64,000 nt of DNA from an uncultured Pelagibacteraceae bacterium (lineage in GTDB: Bacteria > Pseudomonadota > Alphaproteobacteria > Pelagibacterales > Pelagibacteraceae), in the NCBI GenBank assembly GCA_902635685.1, contig CACPOY010000004.1, forward strand, positions 1 to 64,000, given 5' to 3'. Under the pieces are notes generated by a model. That model saw nothing but the letters and a program-made list of their open reading frames with translations. It did no database searches and was not told the origin of the DNA. Made by a program: the position numbers and the translations under genes. Positions 1-9,606 of the stretch are shown piece by piece (position 1 is the first letter of the stretch; every line of letters begins with the position of its first letter).

Positions 1-295
1 TAAAGATTTTTTATCGATTCAGAAATTTAGTCAAATATTAATAATGATAATCAAAAAAGATTTGAGGGGTACTTACAATGTTTCGGTTGGTAGAAAAATA
101 TATTTAAATCAAATAATTACGTGGTTAAATAAATATAATAAAAAAAGATTTAAAATTATAAATCTTAGTTCCACAAATAAAACTCAAAATTTTTATCTAA
201 ATAATAATAAATTGATGTCAAAAATAAAGATAAAAAATAGCTTGTTGGAGCTAAAAAAAGATTGTTTAGATTTAAGTAAAAAGTTATTTAATTAA
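1..295 (+). CDS. NAD-dependent epimerase/dehydratase-like protein, C-terminal fragment
   Basis: The reading frame is open from the first bases of the window to the stop, so this is the 3' end of a gene that begins upstream. The ATG at 44 is internal. About 97 residues are visible. The stretch around GTYNVSVGRKIYLNQII resembles the C-terminal substrate-domain region of extended short-chain dehydrogenases that act on nucleotide sugars (dTDP-4-dehydrorhamnose reductase or NAD-epimerase type). The Rossmann domain lies outside the window, so substrate and reaction cannot be assigned. The stop overlaps the convergent dihydroorotase gene by 8 bases. The family call is moderate; no specific function is claimed. 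Confidence 0.5.
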   Translation, partial: KDFLSIQKFSQILIMIIKKDLRGTYNVSVGRKIYLNQIITWLNKYNKKRFKIINLSSTNKTQNFYLNNNKLMSKIKIKNSLLELKKDCLDLSKKLFN

Positions 296-1595
296 AATTT
301 AAAGGTAGTCCTTCTGGATCACCTAATATTTTCCCATTTAACATTTTGATTTTACCATTAACTATAGTCGCAACTGGAGATCCTTTAAAAATAAATCCAT
401 CAAAGGGTGACCACCCACATTTGCTTTCTATATTCTTATTTTGAATTTTTATTTCTTTATTCATATCCACTATAGTAAAATCAGCATCATATCTTTTTTT
501 AATGTAGCCTTTATTCTTGATTCCAAAAATTTTAATAGGATTTTCACATATTAAATTAATTAGCTGTTTAAGTGATAATTTTCCTTGATTAACATGATTT
601 AACATTACGGGTAATAATGTTTGTACTCCTGGCATTCCAGAGGGTGAATTTGGATATTCTTTTTCTTTATTCATTTTCAAGTGAGGTGCGTGGTCAGAAC
701 CAATAGTATCATTAAAATTGTTCTTAATTGCATACCACAGCCTATCATAGTGAGATTTGTCTCTTATAGGTGGATTCATTTGTGCATAGGTACCAAGTTT
801 ATCATAACAATCAGGTGCGTATAAAGTTAAATGCTGTGGAGTAATTTCAAAAGTAATATTACCTTTATGCTGTGATAAAAAATCAACTTCTTGTTTGGTT
901 GTAACATGTAAAACATGGGCTTTTTTATTATAGCGTTCTGCTATCTTTACAATTCTTCTAGTTGATGAAATTGCGCATTCTTCGCTCCTCCAAATCGGAT
1001 GAGTGTGCACATCACCTTTTTTTATTAATTTTTTATTAATATTTAAAATTTCCTCATCCTCAGAATGTACTGCAACAACTTTTGAGCTATTTTGAAATAC
1101 TGTTTCAATATCCTTTTCGTTCGCTACAAGAAGATTTCCAGTCGATGAACCTGCAAAAAGTTTAATACCACAACATCCCTCTAAATTTTTTAAGTCAGCC
1201 AATTCATGTGAATTATCTGCGGTTGCACCAAAATAAAAAGCATAATTACAATACATTCTATCTTTAGCTAAATCTAATTTTCTTTTAAATTCCTTCTTAC
1301 TGGATGTAGGAGGATTTGTATTTGGCATTTCAAAAACTGCAGTAATACCTCCAGCAATTGCCGCTCTACTTCCTGAATTTAAATCCTCTGTATCAGTAGA
1401 ACCTGGTTCTCTAAAATGAGTTTGAGTATCAATACAACCAGGTAAAACTGTTAATCCATTTGCATCAAATAAATCATTAGCTTTTTCAGAAATTTGACCG
1501 ATGTCATGTATTTTCCCGTCTTTAATAGAAACATCTACGTTTTTTAATTCACCCTCGATATAACATTGACCATTTTTTATTAATAAATCTAACAT
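288..1595 (-). CDS. pyrC: Dihydroorotase (class I amidohydrolase type)
   Basis: A 435-residue cytosolic amidohydrolase of the dihydroorotase family, which interconverts N-carbamoyl-aspartate and dihydroorotate in pyrimidine synthesis. Family landmarks are DTQTHFREPG near residue 56, the EMPNTNPPT segment, a candidate carboxylated lysine in GIKLFAGSS, histidines in VAVHSEDEE and HVLHVTTKQ, and the catalytic aspartate in GSDHAPH. The metal motif normally reads HxH; here the first histidine is glutamine (QTH), a form I recall from other alphaproteobacterial dihydroorotases. The length is usual for the class. The gene stands alone between two plus-strand genes. carAB, which supplies carbamoyl phosphate, lies far away at 43-47 kb. 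An allantoinase or hydantoinase-like role is less likely. Confidence 0.85.
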   Translation of the reverse strand: MLDLLIKNGQCYIEGELKNVDVSIKDGKIHDIGQISEKANDLFDANGLTVLPGCIDTQTHFREPGSTDTEDLNSGSRAAIAGGITAVFEMPNTNPPTSSKKEFKRKLDLAKDRMYCNYAFYFGATADNSHELADLKNLEGCCGIKLFAGSSTGNLLVANEKDIETVFQNSSKVVAVHSEDEEILNINKKLIKKGDVHTHPIWRSEECAISSTRRIVKIAERYNKKAHVLHVTTKQEVDFLSQHKGNITFEITPQHLTLYAPDCYDKLGTYAQMNPPIRDKSHYDRLWYAIKNNFNDTIGSDHAPHLKMNKEKEYPNSPSGMPGVQTLLPVMLNHVNQGKLSLKQLINLICENPIKIFGIKNKGYIKKRYDADFTIVDMNKEIKIQNKNIESKCGWSPFDGFIFKGSPVATIVNGKIKMLNGKILGDPEGLPLNFN

Positions 1596-1641
1596 TTATG
1601 GAAAAAGTAATTATATTAAAAATTGTATATATCAAGAAGAT

Positions 1642-2538
1642 ATGAAAAAAAATGTTTATATTTTAGAAGATAGGGCAATACTTTACATTAACGGGGTAGA
1701 CTCTAAAAATTTTTTACAAAACCTTATTAGCAATGATATCAATAAAGTTACAGAGGAATCTAGCTGTTTTGCATCTTTGTTAACTCCCCAAGGTAAATTT
1801 CTTTTTGAGTTTATTATAATTAAACATAAGTCTGGATACTTTATAGACTGTGAAAAGTGTCAATGTGAAGAAATATTTAAACAACTAAATCTCTATAAAA
1901 TAAGATCAAAAATTGAAATTTTAAACTTAAGTAATGAATTTGTAGTTGCTAGTTTTGATTACGAGAAATATCTAAGTATGGAAGGTGCGAAAGATATTTT
2001 AGGCTTTACTTTTAAATATAGAGAAGATCCGATTATTTTAGATCCAAGAAATAAAAAATTAGGTGCCAGATTGATTATCAATTTAGAGAAGCTTTATTTG
2101 TCACTAAAAAAGTTAGATCTCAATAGCGATAAAATTGATAATTATTATTCTAAAAGTCATAAGCTTGGGATCGTTCCAAAAGACTTAAACAAATTACAAA
2201 ACAATTTATTTGGTATTGAATGTAATTATGAAGAGTTAAATGGAATTGATTTTAAGAAAGGTTGCTATATTGGACAAGAGAATACTGCAAGGATAAAATT
2301 AAAAAATAAACTTTCAAAAAGATTATTACCGTTAGAAATAATAAAAGGACCTATATCTGAGGGTGAAAAGATTTATATTAATGATACTGAAATTGGAAAA
2401 GTATTAATTAATGGAAAATACTCATTTGCTTTGATAAAATTTTTAGATAAAAAATTTGACAAGGAATTTATCTGTAAAAGCGAAAACGGGATATTGAGAA
2501 TTTTTATTCCTAAATGGCTTCAATCAAAACTTAATTAA
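1642..2538 (+). CDS. ygfZ: YgfZ/GcvT-like folate-binding Fe-S maintenance protein
   Basis: A 298-residue protein with the signature KGCYIGQE (residues about 207-214), which marks the YgfZ (IBA57/CAF17) branch of the aminomethyltransferase fold. In this family a tetrahydrofolate-binding protein supports assembly or repair of certain Fe-S enzymes. The N-terminal VDSKNFLQNLISNDI segment matches the usual YgfZ start. The conserved cysteine of the signature is present. The gene faces the MazG-like gene and their ends overlap by 8 bases. It is a cytosolic single-gene unit. The function is inferred from family membership. Confidence 0.85.
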   Translation: MKKNVYILEDRAILYINGVDSKNFLQNLISNDINKVTEESSCFASLLTPQGKFLFEFIIIKHKSGYFIDCEKCQCEEIFKQLNLYKIRSKIEILNLSNEFVVASFDYEKYLSMEGAKDILGFTFKYREDPIILDPRNKKLGARLIINLEKLYLSLKKLDLNSDKIDNYYSKSHKLGIVPKDLNKLQNNLFGIECNYEELNGIDFKKGCYIGQENTARIKLKNKLSKRLLPLEIIKGPISEGEKIYINDTEIGKVLINGKYSFALIKFLDKKFDKEFICKSENGILRIFIPKWLQSKLN

Positions 2539-2902
2539 TAAACTTTGTGAGATCAGGCTTAAGAAAATTAGGACCTTTCATAACCTTTCCATCATTGTTA
2601 TAAATAGGCTTTCCATTACTGTCTAGTTTACTCATATTTGAATTTTGAACCTCGTCAAAACACTTATCTAAATCGATACCAAAAGCATGACCAGCTCCAT
2701 AAGTAACGTATAAAATATCTGTGAGCGCATCTGCTACTTCTAGTAAATTTTTATTTTTCATTGCCTCAATCAATTCATTAAGTTCCTCCTTAATTAAATC
2801 TACCCTTAATTTGTTGATTTTATCCGTACTAAATGAGGGTTTATTTTTAACTTCTTGCCCAAAAGTTTTCATAAAAATTCCAACCTTACTAAAATTTGAC
2901 AT
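2531..2902 (-). CDS. MazG-like nucleotide pyrophosphohydrolase
   Basis: A 123-residue, all-alpha NTP-PPase superfamily protein. The metal-binding pattern is visible as KEELNELIEA (EExxE type) followed by EVADALTDILYV (ExxD type). Such small single-domain enzymes hydrolyse nucleoside triphosphates to monophosphates and pyrophosphate, often as house-cleaning enzymes, or act as phosphoribosyl-ATP pyrophosphatase-like proteins. No histidine-biosynthesis neighbour is present, so a HisE role is unlikely. The tail contains an N-G-K-rich loop (SNGKPIYNNDGKVMKGPNF) typical of phage and marine bacterial members. It is divergent from fumC. The substrate is unknown. Confidence 0.75.
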   Translation of the reverse strand: MSNFSKVGIFMKTFGQEVKNKPSFSTDKINKLRVDLIKEELNELIEAMKNKNLLEVADALTDILYVTYGAGHAFGIDLDKCFDEVQNSNMSKLDSNGKPIYNNDGKVMKGPNFLKPDLTKFIN

Positions 2903-2968
2903 ATTGCTCCTGTAAGTTCTATAAAATTAATGTATATTAATATTAATTTAATATTTGGTTATAAATCA

Positions 2969-4357
2969 ATGAAATTAAGAAAAGAATTTGACAGCATTGG
3001 ATCCATAAATGTCCCAAAAGATAAATATTGGGGTGCTTCAACACAAAGATCAAAAAAATATTTTGATATAGGCGAGTTTTTAGTTAGACCAGTTTTAATA
3101 AAATCTATTGCAATTATAAAAAAAGCTGCTGCAATTGTGCATGATAAAGAAAAACAAATTTCACCAAAAATATCTAAAGCAATTGTAAAAGCTTCAAACG
3201 AAGTGATTTCTGGTAAACTAAATGATCATTTTCCATTAAAAGTTTGGCAAACTGGATCTGGTACACAAACAAATATGAACGTAAACGAAGTAATAGCTAA
3301 TAGAGCTATAGAGATCTTGGGGGGGAAAAAAGGAACAAAAAAACCTGTACATCCAAATGACCATGTCAATAAATCTCAATCAACAAATGATGTATTTCCT
3401 ACTGCCATGCATATAGCTATAGCTCTTGAGACAAAAAACAAGTTAATTCCATCTTTAGAATTACTAAATAAAGAATTAAAAAAAAAAGTTAATAAATTCA
3501 AAAATATAATAAAAGTCGGGAGAACTCATTTACAAGATGCGACCCCACTATCTTTAGGTCAGGAATTCTCTGGATACCAATCCCAGCTAGAAGATTGTAT
3601 TTTAAGAATTAAAAACGCTCTAGAAGAAATTTATTATTTAGCACAAGGAGGAACTGCTGTAGGAACCGGAATTAATAGCAAAAAAGGTTTTGATAAAAAA
3701 ATCATTAAAGAAATTAGAAAAATTACGAAACTTCCTTTTAAACCAACTAAAAATAAATTCGCTGCTTTGGCTGCACATGATGAAATTGTAAACTTTTCAG
3801 GAACTTTAAACACAGCAGCAGTTTGTTTGATGAAAATTGCTAATGATATTCGATTTTTAGGCTCTGGACCTAGAGCTGGATATGGAGAAATTATTTTACC
3901 AGCAAATGAACCTGGGTCATCAATAATGCCTGGTAAAGTAAACCCAACTCAATCTGAGGCGGTAACAATGGTTTGTGTGAAAGTAATCGGAAACCATAAT
4001 GGAATTACAATGGCTGGCTCACATGGCCATTTTGAGCTAAATGTTTTTAAACCTTTAATTGCTCACAACATTTTACAATCGATTGATTTATTAGCTGATA
4101 GCACTAGAAACTTTTCACTTTTCTGCATAAAAGGATTGAAAGCAGATAAGATTAAAATTAAAGAGTATTTAGATAATTCTTTAATGTTAGTTACTTCACT
4201 AGCACCATATATCGGCTATGATAATGCGGCAAAGATTGCTAAAACAGCTTTAAAAAATAAAACTACTCTCAAGTCAGAGGCGTTAAAATCAGGATTAATT
4301 GACGAGAAAAAATACGATAAAATTGTTAATCCAAAGAAAATGATAAAACCACTATAA
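2969..4357 (+). CDS. fumC: Fumarate hydratase class II
   Basis: Cytosolic TCA-cycle enzyme converting fumarate and malate, of the iron-independent homotetrameric class. The class signature GSSIMPGKVNPTQ is complete, and GSGTQTNMNVNEV, NKSQSTNDVFPTAMH and GRTHLQDATPL are all present. An upstream in-frame ATG at 2930 would add 13 hydrophobic residues that family members lack. The start at 2969 gives MKLRKEFDSIGS, the normal N-terminus, and 462 residues, close to the E. coli length. The 3' end overlaps the convergent AsmA-like gene by 6 bases. The related aspartase/argininosuccinate lyase families are excluded by the close fit to FumC motifs. Confidence 0.95.
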   Translation: MKLRKEFDSIGSINVPKDKYWGASTQRSKKYFDIGEFLVRPVLIKSIAIIKKAAAIVHDKEKQISPKISKAIVKASNEVISGKLNDHFPLKVWQTGSGTQTNMNVNEVIANRAIEILGGKKGTKKPVHPNDHVNKSQSTNDVFPTAMHIAIALETKNKLIPSLELLNKELKKKVNKFKNIIKVGRTHLQDATPLSLGQEFSGYQSQLEDCILRIKNALEEIYYLAQGGTAVGTGINSKKGFDKKIIKEIRKITKLPFKPTKNKFAALAAHDEIVNFSGTLNTAAVCLMKIANDIRFLGSGPRAGYGEIILPANEPGSSIMPGKVNPTQSEAVTMVCVKVIGNHNGITMAGSHGHFELNVFKPLIAHNILQSIDLLADSTRNFSLFCIKGLKADKIKIKEYLDNSLMLVTSLAPYIGYDNAAKIAKTALKNKTTLKSEALKSGLIDEKKYDKIVNPKKMIKPL

Positions 4358-5845
4358 TTCTTCGATAAATGAATTAAAAAGATTTCTTAAATCTACTTTG
4401 TTCCTTATCGTTTTGTTATCTTGATTATATTTTTTTATTAAATCATTGATATTTTCATTTGAGTTGTTATCGATAATTACCTTTTCTAAAATTAAATTAT
4501 TTTTTAAAAAGTCATATTTAGTTGTTATATAAATCGAACTTATTTTTTTTCTATATTTTCTTTTTGTTTGAAAAAATTTATATAAATTTGCATGATCGTA
4601 TATTAATATTTCAAATGTACCCAAAAAATATTGTTTTTTTGAATTTATAAATTTACTATCAATTAAATTAATCTTTAAAATATCCTTAAGCACAAAATTA
4701 CTTTGATCGAAATTGAGTAATTGATTTTCATAATTAATATTTAAATTTAAATCTTTTAATTTTCTATGATTAGAGATATTTTTTGATTTCAGTTCAATAT
4801 TAAAATTTAAATTTTTATTTACAAATATATTTGATTTTAAAACTTCAAGAAATAAAGAGTCATTGCCTAATAAATTTTTTAAATTTATACTTTTGAAATT
4901 TATCTCCAATTTTGCAGAAAATGGTGAAAAGTTAACAATTCCATTATAAAAAGTTTTTTCACCAACTTTTTCACTAGAATAAAATTTTAACATATCATCA
5001 TGAAATGTGTAGGCTGTATCGTATTTTTTTCTCGCATCTAAATAACTGAGATTGCCTTTTATCTTTTTATCTTTAAAATCAATATCATTAATAAATTTTT
5101 TATTAAGTTTATTAAATTCTAATTTTAAATTAGATTTACTATCTGAAAAATCATTTTTTAATTTTAATTTAAAAGTGTTATTAAATATCTCTCCATCAAG
5201 ATCTAAATTATTTATAGCTTCAATTTTATCATAAATAGATTGACTTTTATCTAAAGAAATAATTGAGTAAATATCTTCATCTTCATCTTTTACAAAAATC
5301 TTACTATTTAAAATAGTAATTTTTTTGTCGTTTATTTTTCTATTAAAAAAGTTTACTAGATTTTTTAAATCATCTTTAAAAAATTCAAATTTTGCTTTTT
5401 TAATGACAACATTTTGAATGTTCATTTTATTTTTATCTAGAAATTTACTAAAAGTAAGATATACTTTAACTAATTCGATTTGAGCTAAATCCCTTTCATT
5501 AGAAATGAATTTAACATCTTTAAACCTAAAATGTGGTATTGGAAAAATTGCATAATTTAGCTTTTCACTAAAAATTATCTCAAATCCAAATTCTTTTTCA
5601 AATTGATTCTTAACTATTCCCTTAACCCAACTATCCTTATAAAAAGCAGGAGTTGATAAATGAACAAATATTGAAAAAAAAATGATTATTAATGTAAATA
5701 TGACCCGTTTATCAATAAGAAATAATTTAGTAACTCTTTTTAAATTATTAAATTTAAAATTATCAAAAATATTAATTAATATTAAGTTAACTTTTTTTAG
5801 AAAGTTTAAAAAATTTTTTTTTGATATAAGATTAAAATTTAACAT
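4352..5845 (-). CDS. AsmA-like protein, single-pass inner-membrane anchored
   Basis: A 497-residue protein rich in Lys, Asn and Phe. It has a basic N-terminal stretch, one membrane segment at about residues 49-66 (VIFTLIIIFFSIFVHL), and then a long region of short beta-prone repeats. The post-membrane pattern (GFEIIFSEKLNYAIFPIPHFRFKDVKF region) is the AsmA N-terminal signature. AsmA-like proteins extend into the periplasm and are linked to outer-membrane lipid transport and assembly. The C-terminal half is divergent and no catalytic residues are expected. It lies between fumC and a helicase gene and shares no operon. The family call is good, the exact role unknown. Confidence 0.7.
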   Translation of the reverse strand: MLNFNLISKKNFLNFLKKVNLILINIFDNFKFNNLKRVTKLFLIDKRVIFTLIIIFFSIFVHLSTPAFYKDSWVKGIVKNQFEKEFGFEIIFSEKLNYAIFPIPHFRFKDVKFISNERDLAQIELVKVYLTFSKFLDKNKMNIQNVVIKKAKFEFFKDDLKNLVNFFNRKINDKKITILNSKIFVKDEDEDIYSIISLDKSQSIYDKIEAINNLDLDGEIFNNTFKLKLKNDFSDSKSNLKLEFNKLNKKFINDIDFKDKKIKGNLSYLDARKKYDTAYTFHDDMLKFYSSEKVGEKTFYNGIVNFSPFSAKLEINFKSINLKNLLGNDSLFLEVLKSNIFVNKNLNFNIELKSKNISNHRKLKDLNLNINYENQLLNFDQSNFVLKDILKINLIDSKFINSKKQYFLGTFEILIYDHANLYKFFQTKRKYRKKISSIYITTKYDFLKNNLILEKVIIDNNSNENINDLIKKYNQDNKTIRNKVDLRNLFNSFIEEL

Positions 5846-5875
5846 TTAAGATAAAGTTATATAAAATAATTAAAA

Positions 5876-7912
5876 ATGATAAACTTCGAATTTATGAAAT
5901 CCCTCAACACCGCACAAAAAAAGGCTGTAACTCACATAGATGGACCCCTATTAATAGTGGCAGGAGCAGGCTCAGGTAAAACTAAAGTGCTTACCTCAAG
6001 AATTGTAAATCTTATAAAAGAAAAGAAAGCTTTTCCAAACCAAATATTGGCTGTCACCTTCACAAATAAAGCAGCAAAAGAAATGCAGACTAGAGTGAGT
6101 ACTTTACTAAAAACTGATGCAACTGGGTTACCTTGGCTTGGTACTTTTCACTCAATTTGTGCTAAACTGTTAAGAAGACATGCTCCTGCGGTAAATTTGA
6201 ATTCAAACTTTACAATTATAGACACAGATGACCAGTCTAGATTAATTAAAAGTATTTGTAAGTCTGAGAATATTGATACTAAACAACTATCTCCAAAATT
6301 TATTTTATCGATAATTGATAAATGGAAAAATAGAGGACTTTACCCAACAGACGTTATTTTAAAAACTAAAGATGTCTACGAAAAAAATATATTATCTTTA
6401 TACAAAGTTTACCAACAAAAACTTATTGACTTAAATTCTTGTGATTTTGGAGACCTAATATTACATACTGTTAAAATTTTTGAAAAGAATAATGATATTA
6501 AAAAAATTTACTCTAAAAATTTTAAATACATATTAGTTGATGAATATCAAGATACAAATTTTATACAAAGTAAATGGTTAAACATTTTAGCGGAGAAAAA
6601 TAGAAATATTTGTTGTGTTGGTGACGACGACCAATCAATTTATAGTTGGCGAGGGGCAGAAATAAAAAATTTTTTAGATTTTGATAAAATTTATAAAGAA
6701 ACAAAAATAATTAGATTAGAAGAAAACTATAGATCAACCCAAAATATTTTATCTGTCGCAGCGACTTTGATATCAAACAATAAAAATAGAGTTGGTAAAA
6801 CATTAAAATCTACAAAAAATAAAGGTGATTTGGTAAAATTAAACTGTTTTAAAAATGGAAAAGATGAAGCAATTGGTATTTCTGATGAATTAGAACAAAA
6901 TTTAAAAAATAAAGTTTCATTTAATAAAATTGCAATCTTAGTAAGAGCAATTTTTCAAACAAGAGAATTCGAAGAAAGATTTCTTAAAATTGGTATCCCA
7001 TATAGAATAATTGGAGGTATTAAGTTTTATGAAAGAGCAGAGATAAAAGACTGTATTGCATATCTAAGAATAATTTTTCAGGAAAAAGATGATTTAGCAT
7101 TTGAAAGAATTGTAAACAATCCCAAAAGATCAATTGGTGATGGCACAATAAATCAAATCCATGAGTATGCTAAAAAAAATTTACTAAGCCTAGAAAAATC
7201 CGCAAAAAAGTTGATTGAATTGAATTTAATTAAGCCAAAAACTAGAATAGGACTTTCATCGTTTCTTAATCTGATTGATAAATGGAGATACGAACTTAAT
7301 ATAAAAAAATTAAATCATGTAAAGCTTCTACAAATTGTTCTGGATGAGTCTGGTTATTCATCAATGTTGAAAAATAAAAAAGATTTAGAAAATGAAAATA
7401 GACTTGAAAATATAAAGGAACTTTTAAGTGCTATGAAAGAATTTGATAATTTAGAGGGTTTTTTAGAACATGTCTCACTTGCAACTTCTATTGATCAAGA
7501 ATGGGATGGAGAAAAAGTTAATATGATGACAATGCACGCATCAAAGGGTTTAGAATTTGAAGTAGTTTTTCTACCAGGTTGGGAGGAGGGTCTATTTCCT
7601 CACCAAAAATCTATAGAGGAAAAAGGCCAAAATGGTTTAGAAGAGGAAAGAAGACTTGCATACGTAGGTATAACCAGGGCAAAAAAAAAGGCCATAATAT
7701 CTTTTTCAATGAACAGATTTTATCAAGGGGACTGGATTGATAGCATGGCATCAAGATTTATCGACGAATTACCTGAGAAATATTTAGAGAAAAATTCATC
7801 TTTTGATGAGGTAAAACATGAAATAGATGACTTTGAATTTAATCAAGATTTTGAGGAAAATGACAATATCAGAAGCCCTGGATGGATAAGGTATCAAAAG
7901 AGACTTAAATGA
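5876..7912 (+). CDS. uvrD: UvrD/PcrA-type superfamily 1 DNA helicase
   Basis: A 678-residue ATP-dependent 3'-5' DNA helicase used in nucleotide excision and mismatch repair and in clearing replication blocks. Motifs appear in order: Q motif LNTAQKKAV, Walker A GAGSGKT (about 31-37), TFTNKAAKEM (Ia), LVDEYQDTN (II), GDDDQSIYSWRGA (III), LEENYRST (IV), MTMHASKGLEFE (V) and EERRLAYVGITRAKK (VI). The length is slightly under that of E. coli UvrD. The extreme C-terminus, usually variable, is acidic. A second possible start is the ATG at 5894; neither start has a clear Shine-Dalgarno. The stop overlaps the next gene by 4 bases. A Rep-type function cannot be excluded by sequence alone. Confidence 0.9.
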   Translation: MINFEFMKSLNTAQKKAVTHIDGPLLIVAGAGSGKTKVLTSRIVNLIKEKKAFPNQILAVTFTNKAAKEMQTRVSTLLKTDATGLPWLGTFHSICAKLLRRHAPAVNLNSNFTIIDTDDQSRLIKSICKSENIDTKQLSPKFILSIIDKWKNRGLYPTDVILKTKDVYEKNILSLYKVYQQKLIDLNSCDFGDLILHTVKIFEKNNDIKKIYSKNFKYILVDEYQDTNFIQSKWLNILAEKNRNICCVGDDDQSIYSWRGAEIKNFLDFDKIYKETKIIRLEENYRSTQNILSVAATLISNNKNRVGKTLKSTKNKGDLVKLNCFKNGKDEAIGISDELEQNLKNKVSFNKIAILVRAIFQTREFEERFLKIGIPYRIIGGIKFYERAEIKDCIAYLRIIFQEKDDLAFERIVNNPKRSIGDGTINQIHEYAKKNLLSLEKSAKKLIELNLIKPKTRIGLSSFLNLIDKWRYELNIKKLNHVKLLQIVLDESGYSSMLKNKKDLENENRLENIKELLSAMKEFDNLEGFLEHVSLATSIDQEWDGEKVNMMTMHASKGLEFEVVFLPGWEEGLFPHQKSIEEKGQNGLEEERRLAYVGITRAKKKAIISFSMNRFYQGDWIDSMASRFIDELPEKYLEKNSSFDEVKHEIDDFEFNQDFEENDNIRSPGWIRYQKRLK

Positions 7913-9606
7913 TTAAAGAGAGAATATCTAAATTAAGAGAAAAATTTAACGAATATAATATAGATGGTTACGTTATTCCAAAAAATGACGAGTTTTTTTC
8001 AGAATATTCCCAAAAAGACAGACTTAAAACTATTTCTAATTTTTCTGGTTCTGCTGGTTATGCAGTTATTCTTAGGAAGAAGAATTATTTATTTGTTGAT
8101 GGTAGGTATTCAATTCAAGCTGAAATTGAGTCTGCTAAAGAATTTGAAATAATCAACTTAAATAAAATTGAAAACTGTAAATTATTTAAAAATCTTATTC
8201 TTGGATTGGATCCAAAGCTATTTACATTTAAACAAATCAATAATTTTTTTAAGAAGTACAATAAAATCAAAGAAATCGAGAGAAATTTGATCGATTGTAT
8301 TTATAATAACTATCATTATGAATCTAAGCCTTTTTTTTCACTTAATAAAAAAATTGTTGGAGAGAGCCATTTAACCAAGATAAAAAAAACAGTCTCTATT
8401 ATCAAAAAGAATAAGTCAAATTATCTATTTATAACCGCTCCTGAGAATGTTGCTTGGTTGTTGAATATTAGAGGTAGTGACAACCCTAACAGTCCAATAC
8501 CAAATTGTAGGATGATAATTGATAGTAACAGCAAAATTTTCTTGGTCTGTGAAAAAATAAAGGCTCGAAATTTAATAAAAGAAAAAAAAATTAAAAAAGA
8601 AAATTTGATATCTCCTAAAGAATTTGAAACATTTATAAAAAAATTAAAAAAGAATAAAATTATTATCGATGAAAAAAGTTGCTCTCTATTTTATGAAAAT
8701 ATTCTAAAAAAAAAATTTTTAATATCTAATAAAGTTGATCCAATCTACTTAATGAAATCTATTAAGAATAAGGTAGAAATTGATAACATGATAAATAGTC
8801 ATATTATTGATGGAGTTGCTCTTACGAGGTTTTTGTATTGGATTAAAAATAAAAATAAAAACGAAATCAATGAATATCAAGCACAATTGAAATTAGAAAA
8901 TTTTAGAAAAAAAAATAAAAATTATTTATATCCAAGCTTTAATACTATTGCTGGTGCAGGAGAGAATGGAGCCATCATACATTATAAAGCAGATAAAATT
9001 AAATCCAAAAAAATAAGAAGAAGTGATATTTTTTTATGTGACTCTGGTGGGCAATATCGTTATGGAACGACAGACGTAACAAGAACAATTTGTTTTTCAA
9101 AGCCAAAAAAAAATATTAAAGAGATTTTTACAAAAGTATTAAAAGGTCATATCGCAATAGCAACAGCAAATCTAAATAAAAATTTTAATGGTAAATTATT
9201 AGATCCATTAGCACGAAGATATCTTGTTAGAACTGGATTAAATTACAATCATGGTACTGGTCATGGTGTAGGTTTTTTTTTAAATGTGCACGAGGGTCCA
9301 CAATCAATATCTAAACACAATAATATAAAATTTAAGGAAGGAATGATTTTAAGTAACGAACCTGGATTTTATAAAAAAAATAAATTTGGAATAAGAATTG
9401 AAAATCTTGTTTATATAAAAAAAATCAATAAAAGACTCTTCTTTCAAAATCTTACCCTAGTTCCAATAGAAAAAGAATTAATAAACTTCAAAAAGTTGAA
9501 GAAAAAAGAAAAGGACTATTTATTTAATTATCATCTAAATGTCTATTCAAAACTATCACCTTTTTTAGAAAAAGATGAAAGAAAATGGTTAGCTTCATTT
9601 ATTTAA
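7909..9606 (+). CDS. pepP: Xaa-Pro aminopeptidase (M24B family)
   Basis: A 565-residue metallopeptidase that removes N-terminal residues preceding proline. It has two creatinase-like N-terminal domains and a C-terminal pita-bread domain. The dimetal ligands are recognisable: D in FLCDSGGQY, D in GTTDVTRT, H in NHGTGHGVG, E in SNEPGFY and E in GIRIENLVYI. The HEGPQ segment is typical of the long, eukaryotic-like alphaproteobacterial aminopeptidase P branch, as is the tail ending near ERKWLASFI. The start ATG overlaps the uvrD stop by 4 bases, implying translational coupling. The end overlaps convergent ligA by 12 bases. Confidence 0.9.
   Translation: MIKERISKLREKFNEYNIDGYVIPKNDEFFSEYSQKDRLKTISNFSGSAGYAVILRKKNYLFVDGRYSIQAEIESAKEFEIINLNKIENCKLFKNLILGLDPKLFTFKQINNFFKKYNKIKEIERNLIDCIYNNYHYESKPFFSLNKKIVGESHLTKIKKTVSIIKKNKSNYLFITAPENVAWLLNIRGSDNPNSPIPNCRMIIDSNSKIFLVCEKIKARNLIKEKKIKKENLISPKEFETFIKKLKKNKIIIDEKSCSLFYENILKKKFLISNKVDPIYLMKSIKNKVEIDNMINSHIIDGVALTRFLYWIKNKNKNEINEYQAQLKLENFRKKNKNYLYPSFNTIAGAGENGAIIHYKADKIKSKKIRRSDIFLCDSGGQYRYGTTDVTRTICFSKPKKNIKEIFTKVLKGHIAIATANLNKNFNGKLLDPLARRYLVRTGLNYNHGTGHGVGFFLNVHEGPQSISKHNNIKFKEGMILSNEPGFYKKNKFGIRIENLVYIKKINKRLFFQNLTLVPIEKELINFKKLKKKEKDYLFNYHLNVYSKLSPFLEKDERKWLASFI

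Noticed and set aside
2930..2968. Upstream ATG extending fumarase by 13 residues
   Set aside because: The extension is hydrophobic and not shared with the family; the ATG at 2969 gives the standard N-terminus.
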